DNA of 7,902 nt from Acidobacteriota bacterium (GTDB lineage Bacteria > Acidobacteriota > Terriglobia > Acidiferrales > UBA7541). Numbering within the stretch: the first letter of the stretch is position 1; each line of letters starts with the position of its first letter. The notes under the pieces were generated by a model. That model was not told where the DNA came from and ran no database searches. It saw only the letters and a program-made list of their open reading frames with translations. The stretch spans positions 1 through 7,902 of the forward strand of contig QHYF01000043.1 of the NCBI GenBank assembly GCA_003224075.1, read 5' to 3'. A program made the translations under genes and the position numbers. This document shows positions 1 to 6,279 of the stretch, in pieces.

Positions 1-159
1 GTAATCGCAGGCTTCTGTGGAGATCGTGAAGCCCGCCGGGACCGGTAAGCCGATCTTGGTCATCTCGGCGAGCCCGGCGCCCTTCCCGCCGAGGAGATCT
101 CGCCAGGTTCCGTCACCTTCTGCCTTGCCAGCCCCGAAGAAATACACCCATTTTTTCAC
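1..159 (-). CDS. ppdK: Pyruvate, phosphate dikinase, N-terminal fragment (cut by window edge)
   Basis: Only the first 53 codons lie in the window. The translation opens MKKWVYFFGAGKAEGDG, continues TWRDLLGGKGAGLAEMT and reaches PVPAGFTISTEAC. This is the characteristic start of PPDK, whose ATP-grasp nucleotide-binding domain carries the glycine-rich GGKG loop with a conserved lysine (here K26). The family enzyme interconverts pyruvate, ATP and phosphate with PEP, AMP and pyrophosphate in the cytoplasm, through a phosphohistidine carrier domain that lies beyond the edge. The start is GTG: a GAGG Shine-Dalgarno sequence lies 6 nt upstream (166-169) and no in-frame ATG is near. The ATG seen two codons in is out of frame. 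It follows glyS on the same strand after 121 nt, so it may be the last gene of the recO-glyQ-glyS unit or have its own promoter. Family assignment is firm; completeness of the gene cannot be judged. Confidence 0.93.
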   Translation of the reverse strand, partial: MKKWVYFFGAGKAEGDGTWRDLLGGKGAGLAEMTKIGLPVPAGFTISTEACDY

Positions 160-234
160 TGTAAGCCTCGCTTGCCCTAATTGGAATCGTGAATCATTTG
201 CTGCCGCCGCACTGCAGTGGCGGCGAGAAAAATT

Positions 235-248
235 GTCGGCACGCCGAC
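235..248. repeat. Palindrome GTCGGC-NN-GCCGAC, copy 1
   Basis: The copy reads GTCGGCACGCCGAC and is non-coding, between glyS and ppdK. Both 6-nt arms are perfect and the central dinucleotide is AC. It is one of five copies in the window. Confidence 0.8.
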
Positions 249-257
249 CCGGGCAAT

Positions 258-278
258 ACTTCAAGTAATACTTGAAGT
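258..278 (-). repeat. AT-rich perfect hairpin just after the glyS stop
   Basis: ACTTCAAGT and ACTTGAAGT form a perfect 9-bp stem with a 3-nt loop, beginning 2 nt after the glyS stop codon. The RNA after the hairpin reads AUUGCCC, not a U-tract, so a classical terminator is doubtful. The 25 nt from 255 to 279 match 5145-5169, at the 3' end of the dehydrogenase gene, at 20 positions. Confidence 0.7.
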
Positions 279-280
279 TG

Positions 281-2434
281 CTATCGCCGCTCCTCACCGC
301 CGAGTTCCGAAAAATCGGCGACGGTGGTGAACTCGCGAAGCAATTCCGCGAGCAAGGTCAAACGATTGTTGCGAACCGCCTCGTTATCAGCCATCACCAT
401 GACGCCGTCGAAGAAGTGGTCGACCGCCTTGCGAAGGCCGGCGATGACCTCCAGGGCTTCCTGGTACTTCCCCGCGCGCTTCTGCGATTGCACTTTCGAT
501 GCTGCGGCACGAACCGCGGAATAAAGTTCGCGCTCGGCCGCATGCTCGAAGAGCTCCGGGTTCACGTGGTGCCCGTCGCCGAGAGTGACGTTGGCCTTCT
601 CCAGAATCTTTCGAATGCGCTTGAAAGAAACGGCCAGGGGTTCGAAGTTTTTTGTCTTGCGGATGGCCTTGAGAGCTACCAGTCGCTTTTGGGAATCCAC
701 CAAGTCGTCCACGCTGGCGCGAAAAACAGCGCTCACTTCGTCGTAGCCAAAGCCTTCGCGTTCGCGGAAGACGAACTTTGCGCGGTCGAGGATGAAGTCA
801 AGGATCTGGGCTTCCTGGTCCGGCGTTACGCCGCGCTTTGGTTTGTGCGTGAGAAGCGCCTTTGCGGCCGCGCCGATAGCCAAGGAAAGCGAGACGGGGA
901 GCTTTTTCTCCAAGATGATTTTGACAATGCCGAGCGCAGCGCGGCGCAAGGCGTAGGGGTCGCTGGAGCCGGTCGGAATAACGCCCACAGCAAAGCAGCC
1001 AACAACGGAATCGAGCTTGTCCGCGAGCGCGACGGCGCAACCGGTCAGATTGCGCGGGATTGGCTCGTCTAGACCTGCTGGACGGTAGTGATCGTAAACG
1101 GCGTCGGCCACTTCGTCCGGTTCGCCCTGAGCGCGGGCGTAAAGGCCGCCGACGATTCCCTGCAGCTCCGTGAATTCGCGCACCATTTCGGTGGCGAGGT
1201 CGCACTTGGCGAGCTCGGCGGCGCGGTCAGCTTCCGCGACGTGCGCCTGGGCCATACCGAGGTTGAACCACTGCTCGGTGAGCCAGCATGCGGTGGCGCG
1301 GACGCGCTCGACCTTGTCGCGGTAGCTGCCCAGGCGGGATTCGTACGTAACGCGCTCGAGTTTCGGGAGATAGTCGGCGAGCCGACATTTCTGGTCAGAC
1401 TGCCAGAAGAATTGCGCGTCGGCAAAACGCGCGCGGAGCACGCGCTCGTGCCCCGCACGGATCAGTCCCTTGGGGTCCTTGTCTGCATTGATCACGGCCA
1501 GGAAGTGCGGCGCAAGCTCGCCGCTTTTCTTTTCCACGGCGAAGTATTTCTGGTGGTCGCGCATGACGGTGATGAGAATTTCGTCGGGCAGGCTCAAGAA
1601 CGCTGGATCGAAGGCGCCCTGAATAACGCTCGGGTATTCGTTGAGGTAGGTCACCAGTTTTCGTAGCTCGGCGTCTTCGTGGATGCGATAGTTGCCGCGT
1701 TTGGCATGGGCCTCCAGTTCCTTGGCGATTTTTTCCTGGCGGCGGGCCGGACGGATGATGACGCCGTTCGAATACAGCTTCTTCTCGTAATCGGCGAAAC
1801 TGCTGACACGGATGGCGTTCGAACCGAGGAAGCGGTGGCCGCGGGTGATGTTTCTGGCGGTGATGCCGGCGACCGAGAGTTTCAGGGGCTTGCGGTCGAG
1901 CACCGCGACGATCCATCGAATGGGGCGAATGAAGCGGGCGGCGTCGAGGCCAGTCCACGTCATCGAGCGTGGCCAGGTGATGTCGTGGACGGCGCGGGGG
2001 AGGATGGTCGTGAGGATTTGTTCCGCGGTCCGGCCGAACTTGGTTTGCTTGGCGGCGAGGTACTCGCCCTTCGGGGTCTGGATCAGAAAGAGCTCGTTGA
2101 CGTGGACACGCTGCTTCTCGGCGAAACTCAGTGCGGCGCGTGTCGGCGCGCCGACGGAATCGTAGGCCACGGACTTCGGGGGGCCGGTGACTTCCGTCTG
2201 GACGTCAGGCTGTTTCACGGGGAGTCCCTGGACCCAGGCGGTCAGACGCCGGGGCGCTCCGAAGGTTTCCACCGTGATGCCCTCGGAGAGATTTTCCGCG
2301 GAAAGGAGTTTCTCGATGTTGGCACGGAGATCTTCTTCGGCCTTCGGGAGCATGCCGGCGGGAATTTCCTCACATCCGATTTCGAAGAGAAGCTCGATGC
2401 GCCTTTCCATTGTGCTATTGGCAGCAGGTTTCAT
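281..2434 (-). CDS. glyS: Glycyl-tRNA synthetase beta subunit
   Basis: A 717-residue protein, close to the usual length of about 690-720. The beta subunit of the bacterial alpha2-beta2 class II glycyl-tRNA synthetase mainly binds tRNA(Gly), while the alpha subunit activates glycine. Family landmarks in order are: LLFEIGCEEIPAGML (residues 15-29), PRRLTAWV (61-68), FIRPIRWIVAVLD (168-180), RGHRFLG (198-204), PDEILITVMRDHQKYF (283-298), LATEMVREFTELQGIVGG (413-430) and IPTGSSDPYALRRAALG (486-502). The C-terminal anticodon-binding-type segment includes VDHFFDGVMVMADNEAVRNN (671-690). The ATG chosen overlaps the glyQ stop as ATGA and has a GAGGT ribosome-binding site 6 nt upstream. An ATG eight codons downstream (2410) also precedes the conserved core, and an upstream extension to 2500 would overlap glyQ without reason. 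The reading frame is intact, and two copies of the GTCGGC palindrome lie inside it. Confidence 0.97.
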   Translation of the reverse strand: MKPAANSTMERRIELLFEIGCEEIPAGMLPKAEEDLRANIEKLLSAENLSEGITVETFGAPRRLTAWVQGLPVKQPDVQTEVTGPPKSVAYDSVGAPTRAALSFAEKQRVHVNELFLIQTPKGEYLAAKQTKFGRTAEQILTTILPRAVHDITWPRSMTWTGLDAARFIRPIRWIVAVLDRKPLKLSVAGITARNITRGHRFLGSNAIRVSSFADYEKKLYSNGVIIRPARRQEKIAKELEAHAKRGNYRIHEDAELRKLVTYLNEYPSVIQGAFDPAFLSLPDEILITVMRDHQKYFAVEKKSGELAPHFLAVINADKDPKGLIRAGHERVLRARFADAQFFWQSDQKCRLADYLPKLERVTYESRLGSYRDKVERVRATACWLTEQWFNLGMAQAHVAEADRAAELAKCDLATEMVREFTELQGIVGGLYARAQGEPDEVADAVYDHYRPAGLDEPIPRNLTGCAVALADKLDSVVGCFAVGVIPTGSSDPYALRRAALGIVKIILEKKLPVSLSLAIGAAAKALLTHKPKRGVTPDQEAQILDFILDRAKFVFREREGFGYDEVSAVFRASVDDLVDSQKRLVALKAIRKTKNFEPLAVSFKRIRKILEKANVTLGDGHHVNPELFEHAAERELYSAVRAAASKVQSQKRAGKYQEALEVIAGLRKAVDHFFDGVMVMADNEAVRNNRLTLLAELLREFTTVADFSELGGEERR
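1373..1386. repeat. Palindrome GTCGGC-NN-GCCGAC, copy 2
   Basis: GTCGGCGAGCCGAC lies inside glyS, over codons for residues about 350-354 (C-R-L-A-D on the coding strand). Both arms are perfect; the central dinucleotide is GA. Confidence 0.8.
2142..2155. repeat. Palindrome GTCGGC-NN-GCCGAC, copy 3
   Basis: GTCGGCGCGCCGAC is a fully palindromic 14-mer inside glyS, over the codons for V94-G-A-P-T98. These residues allow many synonymous spellings, so the palindrome is not forced by the protein. Confidence 0.8.
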
Positions 2435-3375
2435 GCACGCACCTCGCGCCGAGAGGCTGAGCCGCCGATCTGTTCCAGATACGCTGCGGCGGTGCGGCAC
2501 GCAAGCGTGCGCACGCGCGCCATGAGAGCGGCACGCTCGGTCGTGGAGATCACGCCGCGTGCGTCCATGAGATTAAAGAGGTGTGAGCACTTGAGGCAAT
2601 GGTCGTAAGCTGCAAGCAAGGGATAGCGAACGCGGTCCTTCCCTGCCGCCCCTTTGAAGCCATCCACGAGTTCCTTGGCCTGCTTCTCGTGCAATTCGAA
2701 TTCAGAGCGGATGGCGCCGGCATCGCTGCGATCAAAACTGTATTCGGAGAGCTGTTGCTCTTCCAGGAGGCGAATGTCGCCGTAGGTCTTGTCCGCAGAC
2801 CAGCGGAAATCGTAAACACTCTCAACGCCCTGAAGGAAAGCGCAAATGCGCTCGAGGCCGTAGGTCAGTTCGACAGAGATGGGATCGAGATCAATCCCGC
2901 CGCTCTGCTGGAAGTAAGTGAACTGGGTGATCTCCAGTCCGTCGAGGAGAACCTGCCAGCCGATGCCCCAGGCACCGAGGGTGGGCGACTCCCAATTGTC
3001 CTCTTCGAAGCGAATGTCGTGCTCCTTGAGTCTGATGCCGAGTGCAGTCAGGCTCTTGAGGTAGATGTCCTGGACGTTGGCAGGTGAGGGCTTGAGAATC
3101 ACCTGAAACTGGTAGTGCTTGTAAAGGCGGTTGGGGTTTTCACCATAGCGTCCGTCGGCGGGCCGACGACTCGGCTGAACGTATCCGACCCGATAGGGAC
3201 TGGGGCCGAGGACACGGAGAAAAGTTTCCGGATGCATGGTGCCTGCACCGACTTCGACGTCGTAGGGCTGCTGAAGCACGCAACCTTGTTTCACCCAGAA
3301 CTGGGAGAGTTTCAAAAATAAATCCTGGAAGGTTAAGCCTTTCGTTTTTTTCTCAAGTTTTACTTTAACTCTCAA
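2431..3375 (-). CDS. glyQ: Glycyl-tRNA synthetase alpha subunit
   Basis: A 314-residue protein, slightly longer than the E. coli subunit of about 303. It is the catalytic subunit of the heterotetrameric class II enzyme that charges tRNA(Gly) with glycine and ATP in the cytoplasm, and it works with the adjacent glyS product. Diagnostic blocks are: FWVKQGCVLQQPYDVEVGAG (26-45), YVQPSRRPADGRYGENPNR (65-83), the EEDNWESPTLGAWGIGWQV block (124-142) with LEITQFTYFQQ after it (147-157), and class II motif 3 with GLER at 173-176. FNLMDARGVISTTER (267-281) is the typical C-terminal block. The start is TTG, overlapping the recO stop as TTGA. A GGAG ribosome-binding site lies 5 nt upstream, and no ATG occurs before residue 47, which is inside the conserved core. 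The protein ends in the ATGA overlap with glyS. Confidence 0.97.
   Translation of the reverse strand: MRVKVKLEKKTKGLTFQDLFLKLSQFWVKQGCVLQQPYDVEVGAGTMHPETFLRVLGPSPYRVGYVQPSRRPADGRYGENPNRLYKHYQFQVILKPSPANVQDIYLKSLTALGIRLKEHDIRFEEDNWESPTLGAWGIGWQVLLDGLEITQFTYFQQSGGIDLDPISVELTYGLERICAFLQGVESVYDFRWSADKTYGDIRLLEEQQLSEYSFDRSDAGAIRSEFELHEKQAKELVDGFKGAAGKDRVRYPLLAAYDHCLKCSHLFNLMDARGVISTTERAALMARVRTLACRTAAAYLEQIGGSASRREVRA
3154..3167. repeat. Palindrome GTCGGC-NN-GCCGAC, copy 4
   Basis: GTCGGCGGGCCGAC lies inside glyQ over codons for R70-R-P-A-D74. This belongs to the strongly conserved PSRRPADGRYGENPNR block, so this copy may partly be a by-product of protein conservation. The central dinucleotide is GG. 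Confidence 0.75.
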
Positions 3376-4112
3376 GCTGTCTCCAAAAGTTCGCGGCTCG
3401 CAAGTCGGCGCTCGGTGTGATGTTCAATCCAGGCCAAGGAAGCTTCGCGCAGTTCCCTGGCGCTCTCCTGCATCGGCTTTTCGAGCGCGATGCGGTCGAA
3501 GCGCTCGCCGGTAAAGCGTTCCGCTAGGTTCCGCGCCCCGAGCTGCAGAGACTTCATTCCAGAGCGCCGGCACTTCTCGCAAAAGAGGCCGGAGTGCCGG
3601 GCATCGTAAAAAGCTGGCTTCCCGCCAAAGGGCGTTCCACACTGAGAGCAGCGATCGAATCGCGGCAGCCAGCCGCCGAGCCGCACCGTCCAGAAGGCGA
3701 AGTAGCTTAGTGGCAAGGTCCAGTCGCCCGTCCGCTCGATCTCCCGCACAGCCAGCAGAACTAGCCGGAACATCGCTTCGGAGACTTCGTGTTCCGGCAG
3801 AACGAGTTCCGAGACCTCGCTGATCACCGCGAGTCCCGTGCTCAGCCCATAATCGCTCTGAGCCTTGTGAAAAGACTCGAGCAACTCGGCCTGCTGGATG
3901 CGAACGAGTTCGCGGGTTTCCTTCTCCACATACCAGATTTGCACGTGGGAAAGAATCTCAAGCGTCGAGCCGTAGCGGTTCTTCAAGCGCCGGGCCCCGG
4001 AGGCGACGCCGCGGACCCGCCCGGAGGAGCGGCCGAGAAAACTCACCAGGCGGTCCGCCTCGCCCAGTGGGAATGTCTTCAGGATGATGGCTTCCGTCTC
4101 CCGGGCAGGCAT
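3372..4112 (-). CDS. recO: DNA repair protein RecO
   Basis: A 246-residue protein, the normal RecO length. RecO acts in RecF-pathway recombinational repair, where it helps load RecA onto SSB-coated single-stranded DNA and anneals complementary strands. The N-terminal OB-fold begins ETEAIILKTFPLGEADRLVS (residues 5-24), with GRVRGVASGARRLKNRYG (31-48) as the typical next strand. The helical middle part holds SEVSELVLPEHE (98-109). A four-cysteine zinc-binding site is seen as C155-x2-C158 and C178-x2-C181, a version present in many but not all RecO proteins. The ATG chosen starts at the conserved core. The frame stays open upstream to 4244, but that extension is arginine-rich, not family-like, and crosses the intergenic region. 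The ribosome-binding site is weak, and a perfect 14-nt palindrome ends 5 nt before the ATG. It is the first gene of the recO-glyQ-glyS run. Confidence 0.94.
   Translation of the reverse strand: MPARETEAIILKTFPLGEADRLVSFLGRSSGRVRGVASGARRLKNRYGSTLEILSHVQIWYVEKETRELVRIQQAELLESFHKAQSDYGLSTGLAVISEVSELVLPEHEVSEAMFRLVLLAVREIERTGDWTLPLSYFAFWTVRLGGWLPRFDRCSQCGTPFGGKPAFYDARHSGLFCEKCRRSGMKSLQLGARNLAERFTGERFDRIALEKPMQESARELREASLAWIEHHTERRLASRELLETA
3381..3384 (-). promoter_or_regulatory. Ribosome-binding site that fixes the TTG start of glyQ
   Basis: GGAG on the minus strand, inside the last codons of recO and 5 nt before the TTG. It supports initiation at this rare codon, coupled to recO termination. 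Confidence 0.65.
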
Positions 4113-4466
4113 GAGCTGTCGGCGCGCCGACGCTGCGTCGAACCAACTGCGGCACTCCGTTCGAAACGCACGCACACGCAGAACTAGTGTAATTACCATA
4201 CGCACACTCGCGGCGCAATCTTTCCGTGGAAAATTTCGCGTCAATCGGCATCGGGCAGCGCGCAGGAAAACGAAATCCCCTTCTTCGATTCATGCCGTTT
4301 CCATCAGCAAACGCGAAAAAGACAGTAAATCGTTGCGGTTCTTCGCGCGAATTCATTCTGTTAACCAGCGAATTTTACGGATTGACATTATCGGACACAG
4401 TCCCCAGTCTTTCCTTGCTCTTTTCATTTCCTGCGCGTTTCGCTACTCTGCTGCAGACCTTTTCAC
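4113..4466. other. Divergent intergenic region recO / rhomboid gene
   Basis: These 354 nt should hold the promoters of the recO operon (leftward) and the rhomboid gene (rightward). I see no gene: the open frames crossing it lack family features and are arginine/serine-rich. A perfect TTGACA occurs on the plus strand at 4382-4387, but no good -10 hexamer follows at 16-19 nt (best CAGTCT). On the minus strand TTGACG (4244-4239) and a TACACT (4191-4186) are candidate elements, but not at a fitting spacing. The stretch is less GC-rich than the flanking genes. No hairpin is strong apart from the palindrome at 4118-4131. Confidence 0.55.
4118..4131. repeat. Palindrome GTCGGC-NN-GCCGAC, copy 5
   Basis: GTCGGCGCGCCGAC is identical to the copy at 2142. 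It lies in the recO leader, 5 nt upstream of the ATG, where the ribosome-binding site would be expected. If transcribed it could affect recO initiation. Confidence 0.8.
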
Positions 4467-5123
4467 ATGTTTATCCCGCTCAAGGACATCAATCCTTCCC
4501 GCAGCTACCCCGTCGTCAACATCAGCTTGATCCTGGTCAATGTAGTGGTTTTTCTTTACCAGTTCACACTGGCTCCGCATCAGTTCAAAGTCTTCGTGTT
4601 GGCAAACTCAATGGTTCCGGCGCGCATCCCGGCGTTCTTCGCCGGGAACGCGGGTTTCGAGGTGGCGTTTGTTCCGTTTCTCACAAGTATGTTTCTTCAT
4701 TCCGGGCTGGCGCACATCGGGGGCAATATGCTGTTCCTCTGGATCTTCGGAGACAATATCGAGGATTTTTTCGGCCATCTTCCGTATCTGCTGTTTTACC
4801 TGGTCTGTGGGCTCGGTGCGGGCTTGCTCCATGTTCTCTTCAATCTGAGCTCGACGGTTCCGGCGCTTGGCGCCAGCGGTGCGATCTCCGGCGTCATGGG
4901 AGCGTACATGCTGCTGTATCCGCGGGCGCGTGTCCTGACGCTGGTCTTCATCTTTCTGGTTCCCATCCCCACGGTCATCATTCTGGGATATTGGTTTCTT
5001 TTGCAGTTTCTAGCGGGGATCAGCGCGCTGGGGGCGAGCGCTTCGGGGGGAGTGGCTTGGTGGGCGCACATTGGCGGGTTTCTGCTGGGAATGCTGCTCA
5101 CACAATTGGTAAAGCGCAGGTAG
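4467..5123 (+). CDS. Rhomboid-family intramembrane serine protease
   Basis: A 218-residue polytopic membrane protein. Rhomboids cut transmembrane segments of other proteins within the lipid bilayer, using a serine-histidine dyad. The catalytic serine is in GASGAISG (S137) and the catalytic histidine in AWWAHIGGFLLG (H201). H83 and N87 in LAHIGGNMLFLW match the H-x3-N oxyanion pair of the family. The first membrane segment is about residues 16-33, and several further hydrophobic helices follow (about 86-95, 106-125, 133-151, 157-185 and 198-214). This fits the six-helix bacterial core, with no extra soluble domain beyond a short basic C-terminus ending VKRR. The N-terminal MFIPLKDINPSR is typical of this subgroup. 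The ATG has no clear ribosome-binding site, so leaderless or weak initiation is possible. It stands alone on its strand; its substrate cannot be read from the context. Confidence 0.93.
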   Translation: MFIPLKDINPSRSYPVVNISLILVNVVVFLYQFTLAPHQFKVFVLANSMVPARIPAFFAGNAGFEVAFVPFLTSMFLHSGLAHIGGNMLFLWIFGDNIEDFFGHLPYLLFYLVCGLGAGLLHVLFNLSSTVPALGASGAISGVMGAYMLLYPRARVLTLVFIFLVPIPTVIILGYWFLLQFLAGISALGASASGGVAWWAHIGGFLLGMLLTQLVKRR

Positions 5124-5166
5124 GAGTGCCAGTCGGTCTTTCGAAAGAATTAAAGTAATGCTTTAA
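5124..5166. terminator. Possible shared 3' end of convergent genes
   Basis: Between the rhomboid stop and the dehydrogenase stop lie a 12-nt perfect palindrome, TCTTTCGAAAGA (5137-5148), and a small hairpin, TTAAAG-TAATG-CTTTAA (5150-5166). The hairpin overlaps the last codons of the dehydrogenase gene. In the plus direction it is followed by GTTT, in the minus direction by TTCTTTC. Stems are short and U-runs imperfect, so this is only a candidate bidirectional terminator. Confidence 0.35.
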
Positions 5167-5169
5167 GTT
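5145..5169 (-). repeat. 3' element shared with the glyS end
   Basis: This 25-nt stretch matches 255-279 at 20 positions, including an uninterrupted AAGTAAT and a shared AAGTT end. In both places it sits at the 3' end of a minus-strand gene: here it includes the TAA stop, there it lies just after the TAG stop. Confidence 0.5.
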
Positions 5170-6266
5170 TGTGCGACGAAGTTAGTTACGGCCTCTTTTG
5201 CGAGCCAGTCCCCAACTTCGACGGTGTGCTTGTCGCCGCCGAGGTCAGGGGTCACGTAATTCTGACGAAGGGCGGCGCGCACGGCATTGCGAAGCGCGCC
5301 TGCTTCCGGCTTCCAACCCAAGTACTCGAGCATCATCGCCGAGGCAAGTACGGAGCCCAGAGGATTCGCGATTCCCTTTCCGGCGATGTTGGGTGCGGAG
5401 CCGTGAACCGGTTCGAAAAGCGAAGTTTCCCCCGGGTGAATGTTCGCGGAAGGGGCAAGGCCGAGGCCGCCGGCAAGCTGTGCGCCGAGGTCGCTGATGA
5501 TGTCGCCGAAAAGATTGCACGTGACAATGACATCGAATTGCCGGGGATCGCGCACAATCTCCATCGCCAGGGTGTCGATGTAGAGGTGGCGGGAATCAAT
5601 GTCCGCGTATTCCTGACGAACTGTCTTGAAAACGCGCTGCCAGAGGTCGTGGGCAAAGGTCATGGCATTGGATTTGTCGCTCATGCAAACACGCTTCAAG
5701 CCGTTTTGCCGGGCGTATTCGAATGCATAGCGGATAATGCGCTCGACGCCTTTGCGGGAGTTGACGTCTTCCTGAACCGCGATTTCGTCGGCGGTGTCCT
5801 TCTTGAAGAAACCTCCGACGCCCACGTAGAGGCCTTCCGTGTTCTCGCGGATGACCATCAAGCGGATGTCTTTTTCGGTGCGATCGCGGAGCGGCGTGAG
5901 GCGATCATGGAGCAATTCCACGGGGCGGGCGTTGACGTAGAGATCGAGCTTGAAGCGCAGGCCCAGCAAAATGTCGGCGGCGTGTTGATTCGAAGGCACG
6001 CGGGGATCACCCAGTGCACCGAAGAGGACGGCGTCAAATTCGTCGCGGAGCATTTCCACGGCGCCCGCGGGCAAAGAAATGCCCTCACGCAAATACTTGT
6101 CTGCGCCCCAGTCGAACTCGACGAATTCGATGGGCCGCTTGGTCGTTGCCGTCGCCGCTTGAATTACTTTCACCGCCTGAGGCGTGACCTCTCGGCCGAT
6201 GCCGTCACCGGGAATCACCGCGATGCGCGCCGCAGGACCACCGTTTCGCAAAGGAATACCGGGCAA
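5163..6266 (-). CDS. Isocitrate/isopropylmalate-family NAD-dependent beta-decarboxylating dehydrogenase (LeuB/TtuC-like)
   Basis: A 367-residue cytoplasmic enzyme of the family that oxidises and decarboxylates 2-hydroxy acids such as 3-isopropylmalate, isocitrate, D-malate and tartrate, using Mg2+ and NAD(P). Visible landmarks are IAVIPGDGIGREV (15-27), substrate arginines R104, R114 and R140, RENTEGLYVG (140-149), catalytic K198 in SDKSNA with Y147, and metal aspartates D231, D255 and D259 in FGDIISDL. The cofactor loop is EPVHGSAPNIAGKGIANP (285-302). Two leucines (L100, L101) sit where isopropylmalate dehydrogenase has its hydrophobic pocket, but FDWGAD and GDPRVP resemble D-malate/tartrate dehydrogenases, so the substrate is open. 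LeuB is my first guess; no other leucine gene is near. The cofactor loop has N293 where NAD-specific members usually have Asp. The start is TTG with AGGGG 8 nt upstream; no ATG precedes the core. It is divergent from the KorA-type gene. Confidence 0.9.
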   Translation of the reverse strand: MPGIPLRNGGPAARIAVIPGDGIGREVTPQAVKVIQAATATTKRPIEFVEFDWGADKYLREGISLPAGAVEMLRDEFDAVLFGALGDPRVPSNQHAADILLGLRFKLDLYVNARPVELLHDRLTPLRDRTEKDIRLMVIRENTEGLYVGVGGFFKKDTADEIAVQEDVNSRKGVERIIRYAFEYARQNGLKRVCMSDKSNAMTFAHDLWQRVFKTVRQEYADIDSRHLYIDTLAMEIVRDPRQFDVIVTCNLFGDIISDLGAQLAGGLGLAPSANIHPGETSLFEPVHGSAPNIAGKGIANPLGSVLASAMMLEYLGWKPEAGALRNAVRAALRQNYVTPDLGGDKHTVEVGDWLAKEAVTNFVAQT

Positions 6267-6274
6267 AGTGTTAT

Positions 6275-6279
6275 CCCCT
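6275..6279 (-). promoter_or_regulatory. Ribosome-binding site for the TTG start of the dehydrogenase
   Basis: AGGGG on the minus strand, 8 nt before the TTG start. It supports the TTG rather than in-frame GTG codons that lie inside the conserved core. Confidence 0.6.

Larger units (their letters stand above)
160..280 (-). other. glyS-ppdK spacer with three inverted repeats
   Basis: This spacer holds no gene. Read on the minus strand from the glyS stop, it contains an AT-rich hairpin (278-258), a GTCGGC-AC-GCCGAC palindrome (248-235) and a GC-rich inverted repeat (224-203: GCCGCC and ACTG arms with a 2-nt bulge). A GAGG ribosome-binding site for ppdK follows. None of the three hairpins is followed by a clear U-run, so I do not call an intrinsic terminator. 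RNA processing, attenuation or regulator binding are possible; nothing in the sequence decides between them. Confidence 0.6.

Noticed and set aside
258..278. Intrinsic terminator after glyS
   Set aside because: The stem is good, but the following RNA is AUUGCCCGGG, not a U-tract, and the next gene on the strand follows closely.
272..1072. 266-codon plus-strand open frame antisense to the glyS 3' part
   Set aside because: Its translation has no recognisable motif, while the opposite strand encodes the conserved GlyS C-terminus without interruption.
2435..2500. Longer glyS starting at 2500
   Set aside because: It would overlap glyQ by 70 nt, while the ATG at 2434 has an ATGA overlap and a GAGGT ribosome-binding site.
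1679..2608. 309-codon plus-strand open frame across glyS and glyQ
   Set aside because: It is antisense to two conserved overlapping genes and shows no family motifs; it is a codon-bias shadow.
4113..4244. N-terminal extension of RecO to an upstream start at 4244
   Set aside because: The added 44 residues are not RecO-like, and the conserved OB-fold begins right after the ATG at 4112.
4382..4410. TTGACA as a -35 box for the rhomboid gene
   Set aside because: No acceptable -10 hexamer occurs at 16-19 nt spacing, so I do not call a promoter on one perfect half alone.
4226..5158. 310-codon open frame overlapping the rhomboid gene in another frame
   Set aside because: The alternative frame in 4467-5123 carries the GASG and AHIGG catalytic motifs and the membrane helices; this one is arginine/serine-rich without a domain.
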